DNA of 64,000 nucleotides from WHSW01 sp963729075 (GTDB taxonomy: Bacteria > Actinomycetota > Thermoleophilia > Solirubrobacterales > 70-9), in NCBI GenBank assembly GCA_963729075.1, contig CAVSMU010000010.1:461724-525723 (forward strand), written 5' to 3'. Position 1 is the first letter of the stretch. Every line of letters starts with the position of its first letter. Both the position numbers and the translations under genes were made by a program. Of the stretch, positions 20,391 through 29,379 are shown piece after piece. The notes under the pieces were generated by a model. It was given only the letters and a program-made list of their open reading frames with translations. It ran no database searches and had not been told where the DNA came from.

Positions 20391-21780
20391 GTGACCGCGC
20401 CAACGGACACCCTCGTCGCCTTCGGGATCAGCGGCGATCTGGCCAAGAAGATGACCTTCGAGGCGCTCTACCAGCTCGAGCGCCGGGGCGATCTGGGCTG
20501 CCGGATCGTCGGCGTCGCGATCGACGACTGGGACGACGAGACGCTGCGCAAGCACGCGCGCGAGGCGATCGCGGCGACCGTGCCCGATCCCGACCCGAAG
20601 GTGGTCGACAGCCTATGCGCCCGCATGACCTACGTCGCCGGCGACTACACCAAGGACGAGACCTACGAACAGCTCAAGTCCGCCATCGGCGACTGCCACA
20701 ACCCGGTCTTCTACCTCGAGATCCCGCCGTCGCTGTTCGCGGAGGTCGTCCGCCACCTCGGCGCCGCCGGGCTGACCGAGGGCGCCCGCGTGATGATCGA
20801 GAAGCCGTTCGGCCACGACCTCGAGTCGGCGAAGCAGCTCAACAGCGAGCTGCTCGAGGTGCTGGACGAATCGCAGATCCTGCGCACCGACCACTTCCTC
20901 GGCAAGGAACCGGTGATGGACATCCTCTATCTGCGGTTCGCCAACGCGGTGCTGGAGCCGGTCTGGAACTACCGCTACGTCGATTCGATCCAGATCACCC
21001 TCGCCGAGGACTTCGGCGTCTCGGACCGCGGCAGCTTCTACGACGCCGTCGGAACGCTTCGCGACGTCGTCCAGAACCACCTGTTGCAGGTGCTCGCCCT
21101 GGTGACGATGGAGCCGCCGTCGGCGGGCCCGGTCGACCCCGACGCGATCCGCGATCGCAAGTCCGACCTGTTCCGCGCGATCCCCGCAGCCGACCCCGGG
21201 CGCTACGTGCGCGGCCAGTACGTCGGCTACCACGACGTCAAGGGAGTCGCCGACGACTCGCAGACAGAAACCTTCGTCGCCCTGCGCCTGAAAATCGAGA
21301 ACTGGCGCTGGGCCGACGTGCCGATCTTCATCCGCGCGGGCAAGGCGCTGCCGGTGGAAGCAACCGAGGTCAGGATCATCTTCCGGCCGCCGCCGCCGCT
21401 GGGAATCGGCGGGCGGCTGATGGCCGACCCGGACGAGTGGGTCATGCGGATCAAGCCGGATCCCGGGGCCGAGCTCTGTCTGATCGCGAAGCGGGCGGGC
21501 GAGGACGAGCTGCAGCGGGTGCACCTCGACCTCTCGTTCGAGTCCCAGGTCGGCGACCAGCCCGAGCCGTATGAGCGGCTGCTTGCGCGACGCGCTCCAC
21601 GGCAGGCTGGACCTGTTCCCGAACCAGAGCGCGATCGAGCAGACCTGGCGCATCGTCCAGCCGCTGCTCGACGACCCGCCCCCGGTCGAGCCATACGAGC
21701 AGGGCACCTGGGGGCCCGAGGACGCAAGCATGCTGCTCACCGGCCACGGCGGCTGGCGCAAGCCGTGGATGCCGGAATAA
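20391..21780 (+). CDS. zwf: Glucose-6-phosphate dehydrogenase, frameshifted near the 3' end
   Basis: First enzyme of the oxidative pentose-phosphate pathway. From the GTG at 20391 the frame shows the NADP-binding FGISGDLAKK, the active-site RTDHFLGKE and FIRAGKALPVE. Homology runs to EPYERLL at about 21583. There the frame must move by one base to continue as DALHGRLDLFPNQ and end RKPWMPE at 21780. One extra base in the run CTGCTTGCGCG at 21581-21589 explains it. The uncorrected frame would end in an unrelated tail at 21842. It could be a sequencing indel or a real mutation. Confidence 0.93.
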
Positions 21781-21786
21781 CCCCGG

Positions 21787-21839
21787 CACGTCCTCCGCTC
21801 CCGCCCTGCACAAATCCCGCCACGTCCTCCGCTCCCGCC
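21787..21839 (+). repeat. 19-bp direct repeat after zwf (dispersed element)
   Basis: CACGTCCTCCGCTCCCGCC occurs at 21787-21805 and again at 21821-21839, a 34-base period. Together with the hairpin that follows, it matches the layout of the element downstream of mraY at 3191-3275. Confidence 0.85.
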
Positions 21840-21849
21840 TGAATATCTG

Positions 21850-21877
21850 GCCCGCGGCTACGCCGCGGGCTTATTTA
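21850..21877 (+). terminator. Rho-independent terminator between zwf and the ROK kinase gene
   Basis: A perfect 9-bp stem GCCCGCGGC, loop TAC, and GCCGCGGGC, followed by TTATTTACTC. It can terminate zwf. As a palindrome it could also act on the convergent ROK gene. The core CCGCGGCTACGCCGCGG is identical to the hairpin downstream of mraY. Confidence 0.8.
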
Positions 21878-21915
21878 CTCTGCTCCCGCGTCCGGGCGTG
21901 CGGGGCGTGCCGGAC

Positions 21916-22902
21916 TTACTTTGGAGCGCTGAACAGCAGGGATGCGCCGATGGCGCCGCCGAAGTCGCCGAGCGCCGCGACGTGCACGGCCGGCGGGCGC
22001 TGGTCGACGAACAGGTGGCGGTGCATGCGCTCCTTGATCTTCTCGGCGTAGGGCTCCCCGAGCCGGACACCGATCCCGCCGCCGATGATCACCGCCTCGA
22101 CGTCGAGCAGATTCACGGCGGACGCGATCCCGGCGCCGAGCGCCTTGACCGCGCGGTCGAGCAGCTTCTCGGTGTATTCGTCGCCGTGGTCCAGCGCCCG
22201 TTGCCAGATGCTCGAAACGAGGCGGTCGCGGCCGTGCTTCTCCATGAGCTTGAACAGGTCGGTCTTGGTGCCCCGGTCGATGTCGCGCCGGGCCTTCGCC
22301 TCCATCGCCGCGCGGCCCGCATACGCCTCCATGCAGCCGCGTCGCCCGCAGGGACAGCGGGCGCCGCCCTTCTTCACGACCATGTGGCCGATCTCCCCGG
22401 CGGCCCCGCGGCCGAGCCAGCGCTTGCCGTCGAGGATCAGCCCGCCGCCGACGCCGGTGCCCCAGAACACCCCGAGCAGCGACCGGTACGGCTTGCCCGC
22501 ACCGAGCTCGAACTCGGCGTTGGTGGCAACGTCGACGTCGTTGCCGAGCCGCACCGGCGCGCCGAGCGCGTTCTCCAGCCACGGGCCGAGCTCGAACGAT
22601 CCGTCCCAGCCGGGCAGGTTCCGGGCCTCCGACACGACGCCGGTCGCCTCGTCCACGTCGCCCGGTGAGCCGACCCCGATCCCGCCGAGCGAATCGCTCG
22701 CCAGGTCGGCGCCGCCTGCGGCCTGGGTCAGCGCCTCGGCCATCTGCCGGGCCACGTCCTCGGGGCCGCCCTTCGTCGGCGTCGGGAGCTTCGCGTCGCC
22801 GATCACCTCGCCCTTCACCGTCACGATGGCGGCCTGGATCTTGGTCCCCCCCAGGTCGATTCCCCCGCGGGGGGCGGTCTTCGAGCGTCTCGGCGCCGGC
22901 AT
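21916..22902 (-). CDS. ROK-family sugar kinase (glucokinase-like)
   Basis: A 328 aa cytoplasmic kinase of the ROK family, probably phosphorylating glucose. The N-terminal phosphate loop is GIDLGGTKIQ. VGSPGDVD and VFWGTGVGGG follow. The zinc site GHMVVKKGGARCPCGRRGC has the ROK CPCGxxGC motif. EAVIIGGGIG closes the C-terminal half. A glucokinase fits the pentose-phosphate genes next to it. It follows tadC by ten bases on the same strand but is functionally unrelated to the Tad genes. Confidence 0.88.
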   Translation of the reverse strand: MPAPRRSKTAPRGGIDLGGTKIQAAIVTVKGEVIGDAKLPTPTKGGPEDVARQMAEALTQAAGGADLASDSLGGIGVGSPGDVDEATGVVSEARNLPGWDGSFELGPWLENALGAPVRLGNDVDVATNAEFELGAGKPYRSLLGVFWGTGVGGGLILDGKRWLGRGAAGEIGHMVVKKGGARCPCGRRGCMEAYAGRAAMEAKARRDIDRGTKTDLFKLMEKHGRDRLVSSIWQRALDHGDEYTEKLLDRAVKALGAGIASAVNLLDVEAVIIGGGIGVRLGEPYAEKIKERMHRHLFVDQRPPAVHVAALGDFGGAIGASLLFSAPK

Positions 22903-22912
22903 GGCGGCGAGT

Positions 22913-23761
22913 CTATCCGGGTGCCTGGAGCTGACCGAAGAGGGCCTCGGAGTGCGCGACGATGGCTGCCACGATCATCAAGAGCACCGACGGCACGAGA
23001 ACGAGCGCGACCACGAGCTGGATCTTCGGCGCGGCGCGTGAGGCGCGCTCGTCGACCCGCCGACGGGCGTCGGCGCGAAGAGCGGTGGCCTGCAGGTGAA
23101 GCTGCTCGGCCAGGGGCGACCCGTAGGCCCGGGAACGCTCGAGGGCTGCTGCGAGGGCGCCCACCTCCGCCCCCGCGACGCGCCGGCGCAGCTCCTCGAT
23201 CGCGTCCCGCATCGGGCGGCCGCACTCGATCTCCGCCACGGCGCCGCCGAGCTCGATTGCCAGCGGGCCGCTCGTGCCGCCCGCGATCTCCCCGAACACG
23301 ACCGCCGGGCTGCGGCCCGACGCAGCACCGACCGCGAGCATGTCGAGCGCATCCGGCAGGGCGGCGACGAACCGCGCCCGTCGCCGGCGCGCGGCCCGCT
23401 CGAGCAGGGCGTCCGGCGCGAGGAATCCCGCGGCGAGCAGGAGAGCGGTGACCGCCAGGGCGAGGCGCGCCGGGACCACCGGCACGACGATTAGCGCCAC
23501 CAGGCCGCCGAGGCCGGCGCAGCCGAGCTTCGCCGCGATCACGCCCGCCGGGTCGAGCCTCCCGGACAGGCCCGCGCGGGCGATCCGCTCCGGCAGCCGC
23601 AGCCGGGCGGCGGCCTGCGACAGCGACGCGGCGCGGCCGCCGGAGATCGCGCCGAGCGCCGAGCCGAGCCGCGGCCCCAACCGTCCCTCGAGGGCTCCTG
23701 CGAGCTCCCAGGCGGCGCCGAAGCAGAGCAGCACCGCGGTCGCGGCCAGCAGCGCGGTCAT
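22913..23761 (-). CDS. tadC: Tad system inner-membrane protein TadC
   Basis: Type II secretion F-domain platform protein of the Tad pilus/secretion machinery. The start at 23761 overlaps the tadB stop by four bases and gives 282 aa. Membrane segments are at residues 1-20, around 95-130 (LGCAGLGGLVALIVVP, LALAVTALLLAAGFL) and at the C-terminus (LVVALVLVPSVLLMIVAAI). The F-domain core ALPDALDMLAVGAASG lies between. The open frame upstream over tadB is not coding. Confidence 0.87.
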   Translation of the reverse strand: MTALLAATAVLLCFGAAWELAGALEGRLGPRLGSALGAISGGRAASLSQAAARLRLPERIARAGLSGRLDPAGVIAAKLGCAGLGGLVALIVVPVVPARLALAVTALLLAAGFLAPDALLERAARRRRARFVAALPDALDMLAVGAASGRSPAVVFGEIAGGTSGPLAIELGGAVAEIECGRPMRDAIEELRRRVAGAEVGALAAALERSRAYGSPLAEQLHLQATALRADARRRVDERASRAAPKIQLVVALVLVPSVLLMIVAAIVAHSEALFGQLQAPG

Positions 23762-24615
23762 GCGCCGGTCACCCGGCTCAGCTTCCGGATCGCGGCGAAC
23801 CCGGCCAGCTGCAGGCCCGCGGCGCCGGCGAGCAGGGTCGCGGACGCGGCGTTGGAGAGCAGGCCGCCGACGAACCCGGGTTCCAGCAGCTCCGCCAGCA
23901 GCGCCGCACCGACCGGCATCGCGACCACGAGCAGGCCGGTGAACCGCGCCTGCGCCGTCGCCGACCGGGCATCGGCCTCCGCCCGGTCGCGGGCGATCGC
24001 GGCACCGGCGAAGCGGCGGAGCAGGGTCGCCAGGTCGCCGCCGGCGAGCTGCTGGGACAGCAACGCAGCGGCAAACGAGTCGACCCGTGGCGAGCCCACT
24101 CGGCGGCGCAGGCGCTCCAGCGCCTCGCGGGTCGGCGCGCCGAGCGTGAGCTCGGTCCGGACCCGGTGCATCTCGATCGCCGGCGGCCCCTCCAGCGAGG
24201 CCGCGGCGGCCCCCAGGGCCGCGCGCGGCGAGCGTCCGCCGGCGAGCGCATCCGCGACGGCGACCGCGACCTCCGGGAGGCCCCGGTCGACGGCCCGCCG
24301 ATACGCCGCCCGCCGCCGGGTGAGGATCGAGGCGGCCGCTGCCGGCCCGGCGGCGGCAAGCAGGGGCGCCGGCCCGGGCCCGAGCACCACCAACCCCCCG
24401 ACCAGCATCACCAGCGCCCCGACGACCGCCAGCCGGCGCCGTTCGATCTCCGTTGGCGCATAACCCTCGCTGCCGGCGCGGCGCAGCGGCTCGACCGCCG
24501 CCGCGAGCCACCTGCCGGCCACCGGCGTCGCCAGCGCCGCCTCCCGCAGAGCCACCGCACCGAGGCCGCCCGCGCCCGCGGCGGCGGCAACGCCGATCGC
24601 CTGCCCCAGGGTCAC
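23758..24615 (-). CDS. tadB: Tad system inner-membrane protein TadB
   Basis: Partner platform protein of TadC, 285 aa. Hydrophobic segments lie near residues 62-100 and at the C-terminus. The central F-domain reads GLPEVAVAVADALAGGRSPRAAL, with LLSQQLAGGDLATLLRRFA after it. The start overlaps the tadA stop by four bases and its stop overlaps the tadC start, so the three are translated as a unit. Confidence 0.87.
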   Translation of the reverse strand: MTLGQAIGVAAAAGAGGLGAVALREAALATPVAGRWLAAAVEPLRRAGSEGYAPTEIERRRLAVVGALVMLVGGLVVLGPGPAPLLAAAGPAAAASILTRRRAAYRRAVDRGLPEVAVAVADALAGGRSPRAALGAAAASLEGPPAIEMHRVRTELTLGAPTREALERLRRRVGSPRVDSFAAALLSQQLAGGDLATLLRRFAGAAIARDRAEADARSATAQARFTGLLVVAMPVGAALLAELLEPGFVGGLLSNAASATLLAGAAGLQLAGFAAIRKLSRVTGA

Positions 24616-25709
24616 CCGCGGCGCCAGACCTCGCGTACGCCGACGCCGGCAGCGGCGCGCACGACCTCGGCCACCTCGGTCACCAGGCGCGCACCTCCCT
24701 CGCCGCGAGCCATGTGGACGAGGAGGTCGACCCCGCGCGCGAGCTGCTCGCGAATCGCCTCGTGCGGGAGCCCGATGCCCGCCATCAGGGCGAGGGTCTC
24801 GACTCGGCGCAGGGCGTCGGCGGGCGAGTTCGCGTGCACGGTCGACAGCGCGCCGTCGTGGCCGGTGTTGAGCGCCGTGAGCAGGTCGAGAGCTTCGGCG
24901 CCGCGCACCTCGCCGATCACGATCCGGTCGGGCCGCATGCGCAGCGCGTTGCGCAGCAGGTCGCGGATCGTGACCTCACCCCGCCCCTCGACCGACGGGG
25001 GTCTGCTCTCGAGCCGAACGACGTGCGTCTGGCGCAGGCGCAGCTCGGCGGCGTCCTCGATCGTGACCACGCGCTCGTCGGGCCCGATCCAGGCGGACAG
25101 TGCGTTCAGCAGCGTGGTCTTGCCCGACCCGGTCCCCCCGGAGACGAGGATGCTGCGGCGGGCGGCGACGGCGTCGGCGAGCAGTGTGTGGAGCTCCTCG
25201 GTCAGGGTTCCGGACGCGACCAGCCCGTCGGGGTCCGGGCGGCTCGCGGTGAATCGGCGCACCGAGAGAGCGGGGCCGTCGACCGCGAGCGGCGGGATGA
25301 CGACGTTGACTCGCGAGCCGTCGGCCAGCCGGGCGTCGGCCATCGGGCTGAGCTCGTCGACGCGCCGCCCGACCGGAGCCAGGATGCGCTCGATCGTGTC
25401 GCGGAGCTGCTGGTCGGACTCGAAGCGCACGTCCGAGCGCTCGATCCGACCCCGGCGCTCGACGTAGACGTGGTCGTGTCCGTTCACCATCAGCTCCTCG
25501 ACCTCTCGGTCGGCAAGCAGCTCCTCGAGCGGGCCGAGGCCGACCGTGTCGCGCAGGATCAGGTCGACGATCCGTTCGCGCCGGGCGCCCGAGAGCACGC
25601 CGGCAGCGTCGTCGACGAGACCACGCACGGTGGCCTCGAGCCCGACCCCCTCCGACGCCTCCGCGCGGCGGCGCTCGACGAGCCGCAGCCGCAACTCGGC
25701 GGCGAGCAC
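24612..25709 (-). CDS. tadA: Tad secretion ATPase TadA/CpaF
   Basis: Hexameric ATPase that powers Tad pilin export or assembly. 365 aa from a GTG at 25709. An N-terminal domain (GLGPLEELLADREVEELMVNG) precedes the Walker A GGTGSGKTT. The Asp box EDAAELRL, Walker B DRIVIGEVRG and His box GHDGALSTVHANS follow. The exact start is uncertain because the frame stays open upstream without a better start codon. It heads tadABC, while cpaB and the regulatory genes of the locus lie 6 kb away. Confidence 0.9.
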   Translation of the reverse strand: MLAAELRLRLVERRRAEASEGVGLEATVRGLVDDAAGVLSGARRERIVDLILRDTVGLGPLEELLADREVEELMVNGHDHVYVERRGRIERSDVRFESDQQLRDTIERILAPVGRRVDELSPMADARLADGSRVNVVIPPLAVDGPALSVRRFTASRPDPDGLVASGTLTEELHTLLADAVAARRSILVSGGTGSGKTTLLNALSAWIGPDERVVTIEDAAELRLRQTHVVRLESRPPSVEGRGEVTIRDLLRNALRMRPDRIVIGEVRGAEALDLLTALNTGHDGALSTVHANSPADALRRVETLALMAGIGLPHEAIREQLARGVDLLVHMARGEGGARLVTEVAEVVRAAAGVGVREVWRRG

Positions 25710-25789
25710 GCGGGCATGGTCGTCGGGCGTGGCGATGTGAGGTTTGAGAGCGCGCGGGGCCGGATCTCTCCCCCGGCGACAATCAAGTA

Positions 25790-26551
25790 ATGAGTGCAGT
25801 CGAGGTCCTCCTGGTCGCCGCGGTGCTCGTCGGCATGTCGGTGCAGGGAGCGATCGGGTTCGGCTTCGCGTTCTTCGTCGCTCCGGCGGCGTTCGCAGCG
25901 TTTCCCGCGGCGCAGGCGGTGATGCTCGTCGTGCTGCTCGGGATCGCGATCAACTGCCTGGTGCTGTTCGGGGAGGGCCGGCGAGCCGAGGTCGCGGTTC
26001 GCGCGACCGCGGTCATACTCGGCGCGGCGATCCCGGGCATGTTCGTCGGCGCCTGGGTCGTCACGGAGGTCGACCACGAAACGCTGCAGGTCCTGGTCGG
26101 GCTGATCGTCCTCGCCGGCGCCCTGGTGCAGGCGTTCGGCCGCGGCGCCGGCGACCGGCCGCGTCGGCCCGGCTCGACGGACGCGCCGTTGCTCGAGATC
26201 GCGGGCGGCTTCGCCACTGGGGTACTGACGACGTCGGTGACCGTCAACGGCCCCGTGCTCGTGCTGATGTACTCCCGGCTCGGGTTGCGCGGGGCGCTGC
26301 TGCGCGATTCGCTGGCGGCCGCGCTGCTCGGGCTCAGCCTGTCCGGGGCCGTGATCGTTGCCCTGGTCGCCGGCGGCGAGGGGGCGTGGCCCGAGGGCTG
26401 GGTGCTGATCGCCTGCATTCCCGCGGTGCTCGTCGGCCACCGGTTCGGCGCCAGCGTCTTTCGCCGCCTCGACGACGGGTCTCATCACCGGGCAGCGCTC
26501 GGCGCCGCCGCGCTCGCGGGCCTGCTCAGCATCGGCGCCGCCGTGCTCTAG
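25790..26551 (+). CDS. TauE/SafE-family permease
   Basis: A 253 aa polytopic membrane protein with about eight hydrophobic segments in two repeated halves. Each half starts with the TauE-type pattern: VQGAIGFGFAFFVAPAAFAA near residues 18-37, and GGFATGVLTTSVTVNGPVLVL in the second half. Family members export sulfite, sulfoacetate or other organic anions. The substrate here is unknown. It begins with ATG 80 bases from the divergent tadA start and separates tadA from cpaB. Confidence 0.85.
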   Translation: MSAVEVLLVAAVLVGMSVQGAIGFGFAFFVAPAAFAAFPAAQAVMLVVLLGIAINCLVLFGEGRRAEVAVRATAVILGAAIPGMFVGAWVVTEVDHETLQVLVGLIVLAGALVQAFGRGAGDRPRRPGSTDAPLLEIAGGFATGVLTTSVTVNGPVLVLMYSRLGLRGALLRDSLAAALLGLSLSGAVIVALVAGGEGAWPEGWVLIACIPAVLVGHRFGASVFRRLDDGSHHRAALGAAALAGLLSIGAAVL

Positions 26552-26575
26552 CTCGTGGGGTAATAGCCTGCCGCC

Positions 26576-27082
26576 ATGGCCGAGATCGAGGTGGTCGAGG
26601 GCGACATCACCAAGCTCGAGCTCGACGCGATCACCAACGCTGCGAACACCGACCTGCGCCACGGCGGGGGCGTTGCGGGGGCGATCTCGCGAGCCGGCGG
26701 GCCGTCGATCCAGGCCGAGAGCGATGGCCTCGCCCCGATCGAGCTCGGCGCGGCGGTGGCCACCGGCGGTGGCGATCTGCCCGCCCGGTGGGTCATCCAC
26801 GCCGCGACCATGCACCTCGGCGGTCCGACCTCGGCGGAGGCCATCCGTGCCGCCACCGCGAGCGCGCTCCGGGTCGCCGACGAGCTCGGCGCCCGCTCCC
26901 TCGCCCTCGTGGCCTTCGGCACCGGCGTCGGCGGGTTCCCGCTCGACGACGCGGCTCGGATCGAGGCCGAGGAGGTCCGGCGCCATCTCGGGGGCCAGAC
27001 GGGACTCGAGCGAGTCGTCTTCTGCGTGTTCGGCGAGCAGGCGCGGGCGGCGTTCGAGCGCGCCGTGGGCGCGTCCGGCTAG
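26576..27082 (+). CDS. Macro-domain protein (ADP-ribose binding/hydrolysing)
   Basis: A 168 aa single macro domain. The ADP-ribose site is visible as DAITNAANTDLRHGGGVAGA near the N-terminus. FGTGVGGFPLDDAAR forms the phosphate loop. Such proteins bind or deacetylate ADP-ribose derivatives. It follows the TauE gene by 24 bases on the same strand. Its last ~10 codons are duplicated at 31973-32002 as part of the 148-bp repeat. Confidence 0.9.
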   Translation: MAEIEVVEGDITKLELDAITNAANTDLRHGGGVAGAISRAGGPSIQAESDGLAPIELGAAVATGGGDLPARWVIHAATMHLGGPTSAEAIRAATASALRVADELGARSLALVAFGTGVGGFPLDDAARIEAEEVRRHLGGQTGLERVVFCVFGEQARAAFERAVGASG

Positions 27083-27200
27083 CTCGCGACGCGCTCGGGG
27101 GCCTTCAGCGTTCGATCAGCCGCATGTTGCGGGCGAAGGCCTCGGCGTGGATCAGGCGGAGCGCCTGCTCGCGAGTGAGCGCCAGGGTCGCGATCCAGGC
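27053..27200. repeat. Left copy of a 148-bp direct repeat flanking an island
   Basis: Matches 31973-32120 without gaps (offset exactly 4920) and about 14 mismatches by eye. The left copy holds the true 3' end of the macro-domain gene plus an orphan 3' end of a cpaB-like gene on the minus strand. The right copy holds an orphan macro-gene tail plus the true cpaB 3' end. Between the copies lies 4.8 kb of unrelated cargo. Confidence 0.9.
27105..27200 (-). pseudogene. Orphan 3' fragment of a cpaB-like gene
   Basis: On the minus strand this reads AWIATLALTREQALRLIHAE and continues to NMRLIER and a stop. The intact cpaB ends the same way, with DE in place of EQ. Only about 31 codons exist and homology stops abruptly at 27200. 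The differences are protein-conservative, as if the copy diverged while still coding. Confidence 0.8.
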
Positions 27201-27223
27201 GTATCTGCACCGGTGGCCGAGGC

Positions 27224-28276
27224 TCACCGAGGCGGAGGAGCGTCAACGGCTTGGCCCTCCTCGGCGAGCTCGTCAGGGAGCCCGAAGCCGGCGAACGCCT
27301 TCGGGCTCCTGAACATCATCATCTCGGCGATCCGCTCACCGTCCAACGTGAGCACGCCGAGCGACTCAGCCGCGAACGCCCGCTGCTCCTCGCGCCAGAT
27401 GTAGTGTCCGAAAGCGAGCTGGCCGTTGGCGCGGGTCGGGACCAAGCGCCAGCGGTTGCCGGTGCCCATCGGCGCTGTGCCCACGAACTCGGCGACCGCC
27501 TCGCGGCCGCGGAACCAAGTCGCCTCCGGAGGCATCGCGAACACGGCCTCGTCGGTCAGCATCGCCGCGAGCGCGTCGACGTCGTCGCGCTCCCACGCGT
27601 CAACGTAACCGTCGACAACCCTGCGCAGGGCGGCGTCGTCGAGCGTGCTCAGGGTCGCCTGCTGGTCCTGCTCGGGAAGGCGGTCGTCGACGGTCTGGTG
27701 GGCGCGCTGCAGAGCGCTGTCGATCGAGGCGGGCGTCGCCTCGAGCACCTCGGCGGCCTCGCGCGCCGAGAAGCCGAGCACGTCGCGGAGGATCAGCACC
27801 GCCCGCTGTCGCGGCGGCAGGTGCTGCAGGGCGGCGATGAAGGCCAGCTCGACGCTTTCGCGCAGCTCGTAGCGGGCTGCCGGCGAGGCGTACCCGGCCT
27901 CGGGCCCGAGCCGCTCGTCGGCGACCGGCTCGATCCAGACCGACTCGACCAGGGGTTCGCCTCGCGCATCGCCGCGCTCCGCCGGAGGCCCGTAATCGAC
28001 CGGCAGCACCCGCTTCGGGCGCCGCTCGATGATCTTCAGCGACGCGTTGGTGGCGATCCGGTAGAGCCAGGAGCGCAGCGAGCTGCGGCCCTCGAACCGC
28101 GCCAGCCCGCGCCAGGCGTTGAGCAACGACTCCTGAACGGCGTCCTCGGCGTCCGCGGCCGAGCCCAGCATCCGGTACGCGTGGGCATACAGCGCCCCTC
28201 GGTGGGGCTCGACCAGGCGGCCGAAGGCCTCCTCGTCGCCGGCCTTAGCCCGTTCGAGCAGCTCACCGTCGCTCAT
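27224..28276 (-). CDS. ECF-type sigma factor with C-terminal SnoaL-like domain
   Basis: A 350 aa extracytoplasmic-function sigma factor of the SigG/SigJ-like class. Region 2 is visible as RGALYAHAYRMLGSAADAED and WLYRIATNASL. Region 4 is ALQHLPPRQRAVLILRDVLG with the helix-turn-helix FSAREAAEVL. A ~125-residue SnoaL/NTF2-like domain follows (VVDGYVDAWERDDVDALAAM). In this class that domain replaces an anti-sigma factor as a sensor or regulator. The start at 28276 overlaps the VOC gene stop by four bases. Confidence 0.92.
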   Translation of the reverse strand: MSDGELLERAKAGDEEAFGRLVEPHRGALYAHAYRMLGSAADAEDAVQESLLNAWRGLARFEGRSSLRSWLYRIATNASLKIIERRPKRVLPVDYGPPAERGDARGEPLVESVWIEPVADERLGPEAGYASPAARYELRESVELAFIAALQHLPPRQRAVLILRDVLGFSAREAAEVLEATPASIDSALQRAHQTVDDRLPEQDQQATLSTLDDAALRRVVDGYVDAWERDDVDALAAMLTDEAVFAMPPEATWFRGREAVAEFVGTAPMGTGNRWRLVPTRANGQLAFGHYIWREEQRAFAAESLGVLTLDGERIAEMMMFRSPKAFAGFGLPDELAEEGQAVDAPPPR

Positions 28277-28668
28277 CGCCCCCCTCCCTTCGGCTGCCAG
28301 AAGGCGAGCTCGCCGCCGACGGGAGTCGAGAGGACGCTGCGCCACCCCACCGGTCCCTCGCGCGGCTCGACCGCGACGTCGGCGCCGAGCCGTCGCGCGC
28401 GCTCGGTGGCGTCGTCGATCCGCTCGACCTCGACGTAGGGCAGCCAGATCGGATGATCGGCGGGGGTCTCGACCATGCCGGCAGCGAACGCGGCGTCGAA
28501 CTCGAACGCCAGATAGGGACCCGCGCCGGTCTCGACGCGCTCAGGGCGCCACCCGCAGAGCTCGGAATACAGGGCGCTTGCGCCCGCCACGTCGGGCGTA
28601 TGGAGCTCGAGGTGGACGACTGGATTGGGATCCCACGGCCTCATATCTGCCTCACCCCGATCCGACAT
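28273..28668 (-). CDS. VOC-family (glyoxalase-like) protein
   Basis: A 131 aa protein of the vicinal-oxygen-chelate fold: VVHLELHTPDVAGASALYSE for the first beta-alpha-beta unit, ending VGGELAFWQPKGG. The metal-site glutamate and histidine pattern is only partly evident. VOC proteins are common partners of SnoaL-tailed sigma factors in actinobacteria, and here translation is coupled to the sigma gene. The start may be the internal ATG at 28644 (MRPWDPNP). The longer frame overlaps the SDR 3' end by 17 bases. Confidence 0.8.
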   Translation of the reverse strand: MSDRGEADMRPWDPNPVVHLELHTPDVAGASALYSELCGWRPERVETGAGPYLAFEFDAAFAAGMVETPADHPIWLPYVEVERIDDATERARRLGADVAVEPREGPVGWRSVLSTPVGGELAFWQPKGGGR

Positions 28669-29344
28669 CGGTGAGCCCCTCGCCGGTCACGCCGAGCACC
28701 GTTGTCTCGCGGTGCTCGCCGCCGGAGGCGATCGAGAGGATGGCGCGGGCGACCCCGTCGGGGTCGAGCGGCACCGGCCAGGACTTCATCTGAGCCTCGG
28801 CCGTCCGGCCGGCCGCGGCGCCGTACGCCTCTGCAGCGGCCTCCCCGATCCGGGTGCCCTCCAGGAACTGGAGCGGGGCCAGCGCGACGAACCGGATCCC
28901 GAGCTCGCGGGCGTCGGCGGCGCGCTGTAGGTACCCGGCCAGGAACATCTGCATCCGCTTCGCGCCGGCGTAGCCGCCCGAGAGCGGCGAGCCGCGGAGT
29001 CCGGCGCCGCTCGACACGATCACGACGGTCGAGTTTGGACGAAGCGGCCGGGTCAGCGCGGCGCGGCCGACCTCGAAGGCGATCTTGACGTCGACGTTCC
29101 AGGTGACCGAAAACGACTCCCAGGTCTGCTCTTCGATCGCTGCCATGTGCGGACGCGCCCCGGCGGCGACGACGACCAGGTCCGGGTCGGCCTCGGCGAG
29201 GAGGGCGGCAACCTGCTCGGGATCGGTGGCGTCGCGCTCGCGACCGGCGGCCACGACCTGGACTCCGCCATCGGCGAGGGCGCTTGCGGTGGCCTTGCCG
29301 ACGCCGCTGCCGGCGCCGATCACGACGGCTCTCTTGATGCTCAT
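28652..29344 (-). CDS. Short-chain dehydrogenase/reductase
   Basis: A 230 aa SDR with the NAD(P)-binding VVIGAGSGVGKATASALADG at the N-terminus and VVAAGARPHM in place of the usual NNAG. The catalytic region is VSSGAGLRGSPLSGGYAGAKR (Ser, Tyr, Lys). The ATG at 29344 is set by a strong AGGAGG seven bases upstream. It is 35 bases downstream of the DHA2 exporter and probably co-transcribed with it. The substrate is unknown. Confidence 0.87.
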   Translation of the reverse strand: MSIKRAVVIGAGSGVGKATASALADGGVQVVAAGRERDATDPEQVAALLAEADPDLVVVAAGARPHMAAIEEQTWESFSVTWNVDVKIAFEVGRAALTRPLRPNSTVVIVSSGAGLRGSPLSGGYAGAKRMQMFLAGYLQRAADARELGIRFVALAPLQFLEGTRIGEAAAEAYGAAAGRTAEAQMKSWPVPLDPDGVARAILSIASGGEHRETTVLGVTGEGLTDVGSG

Positions 29345-29379
29345 GGTGATTCCTCCTTGGGTGGTGAGGAGAGCGGCGC

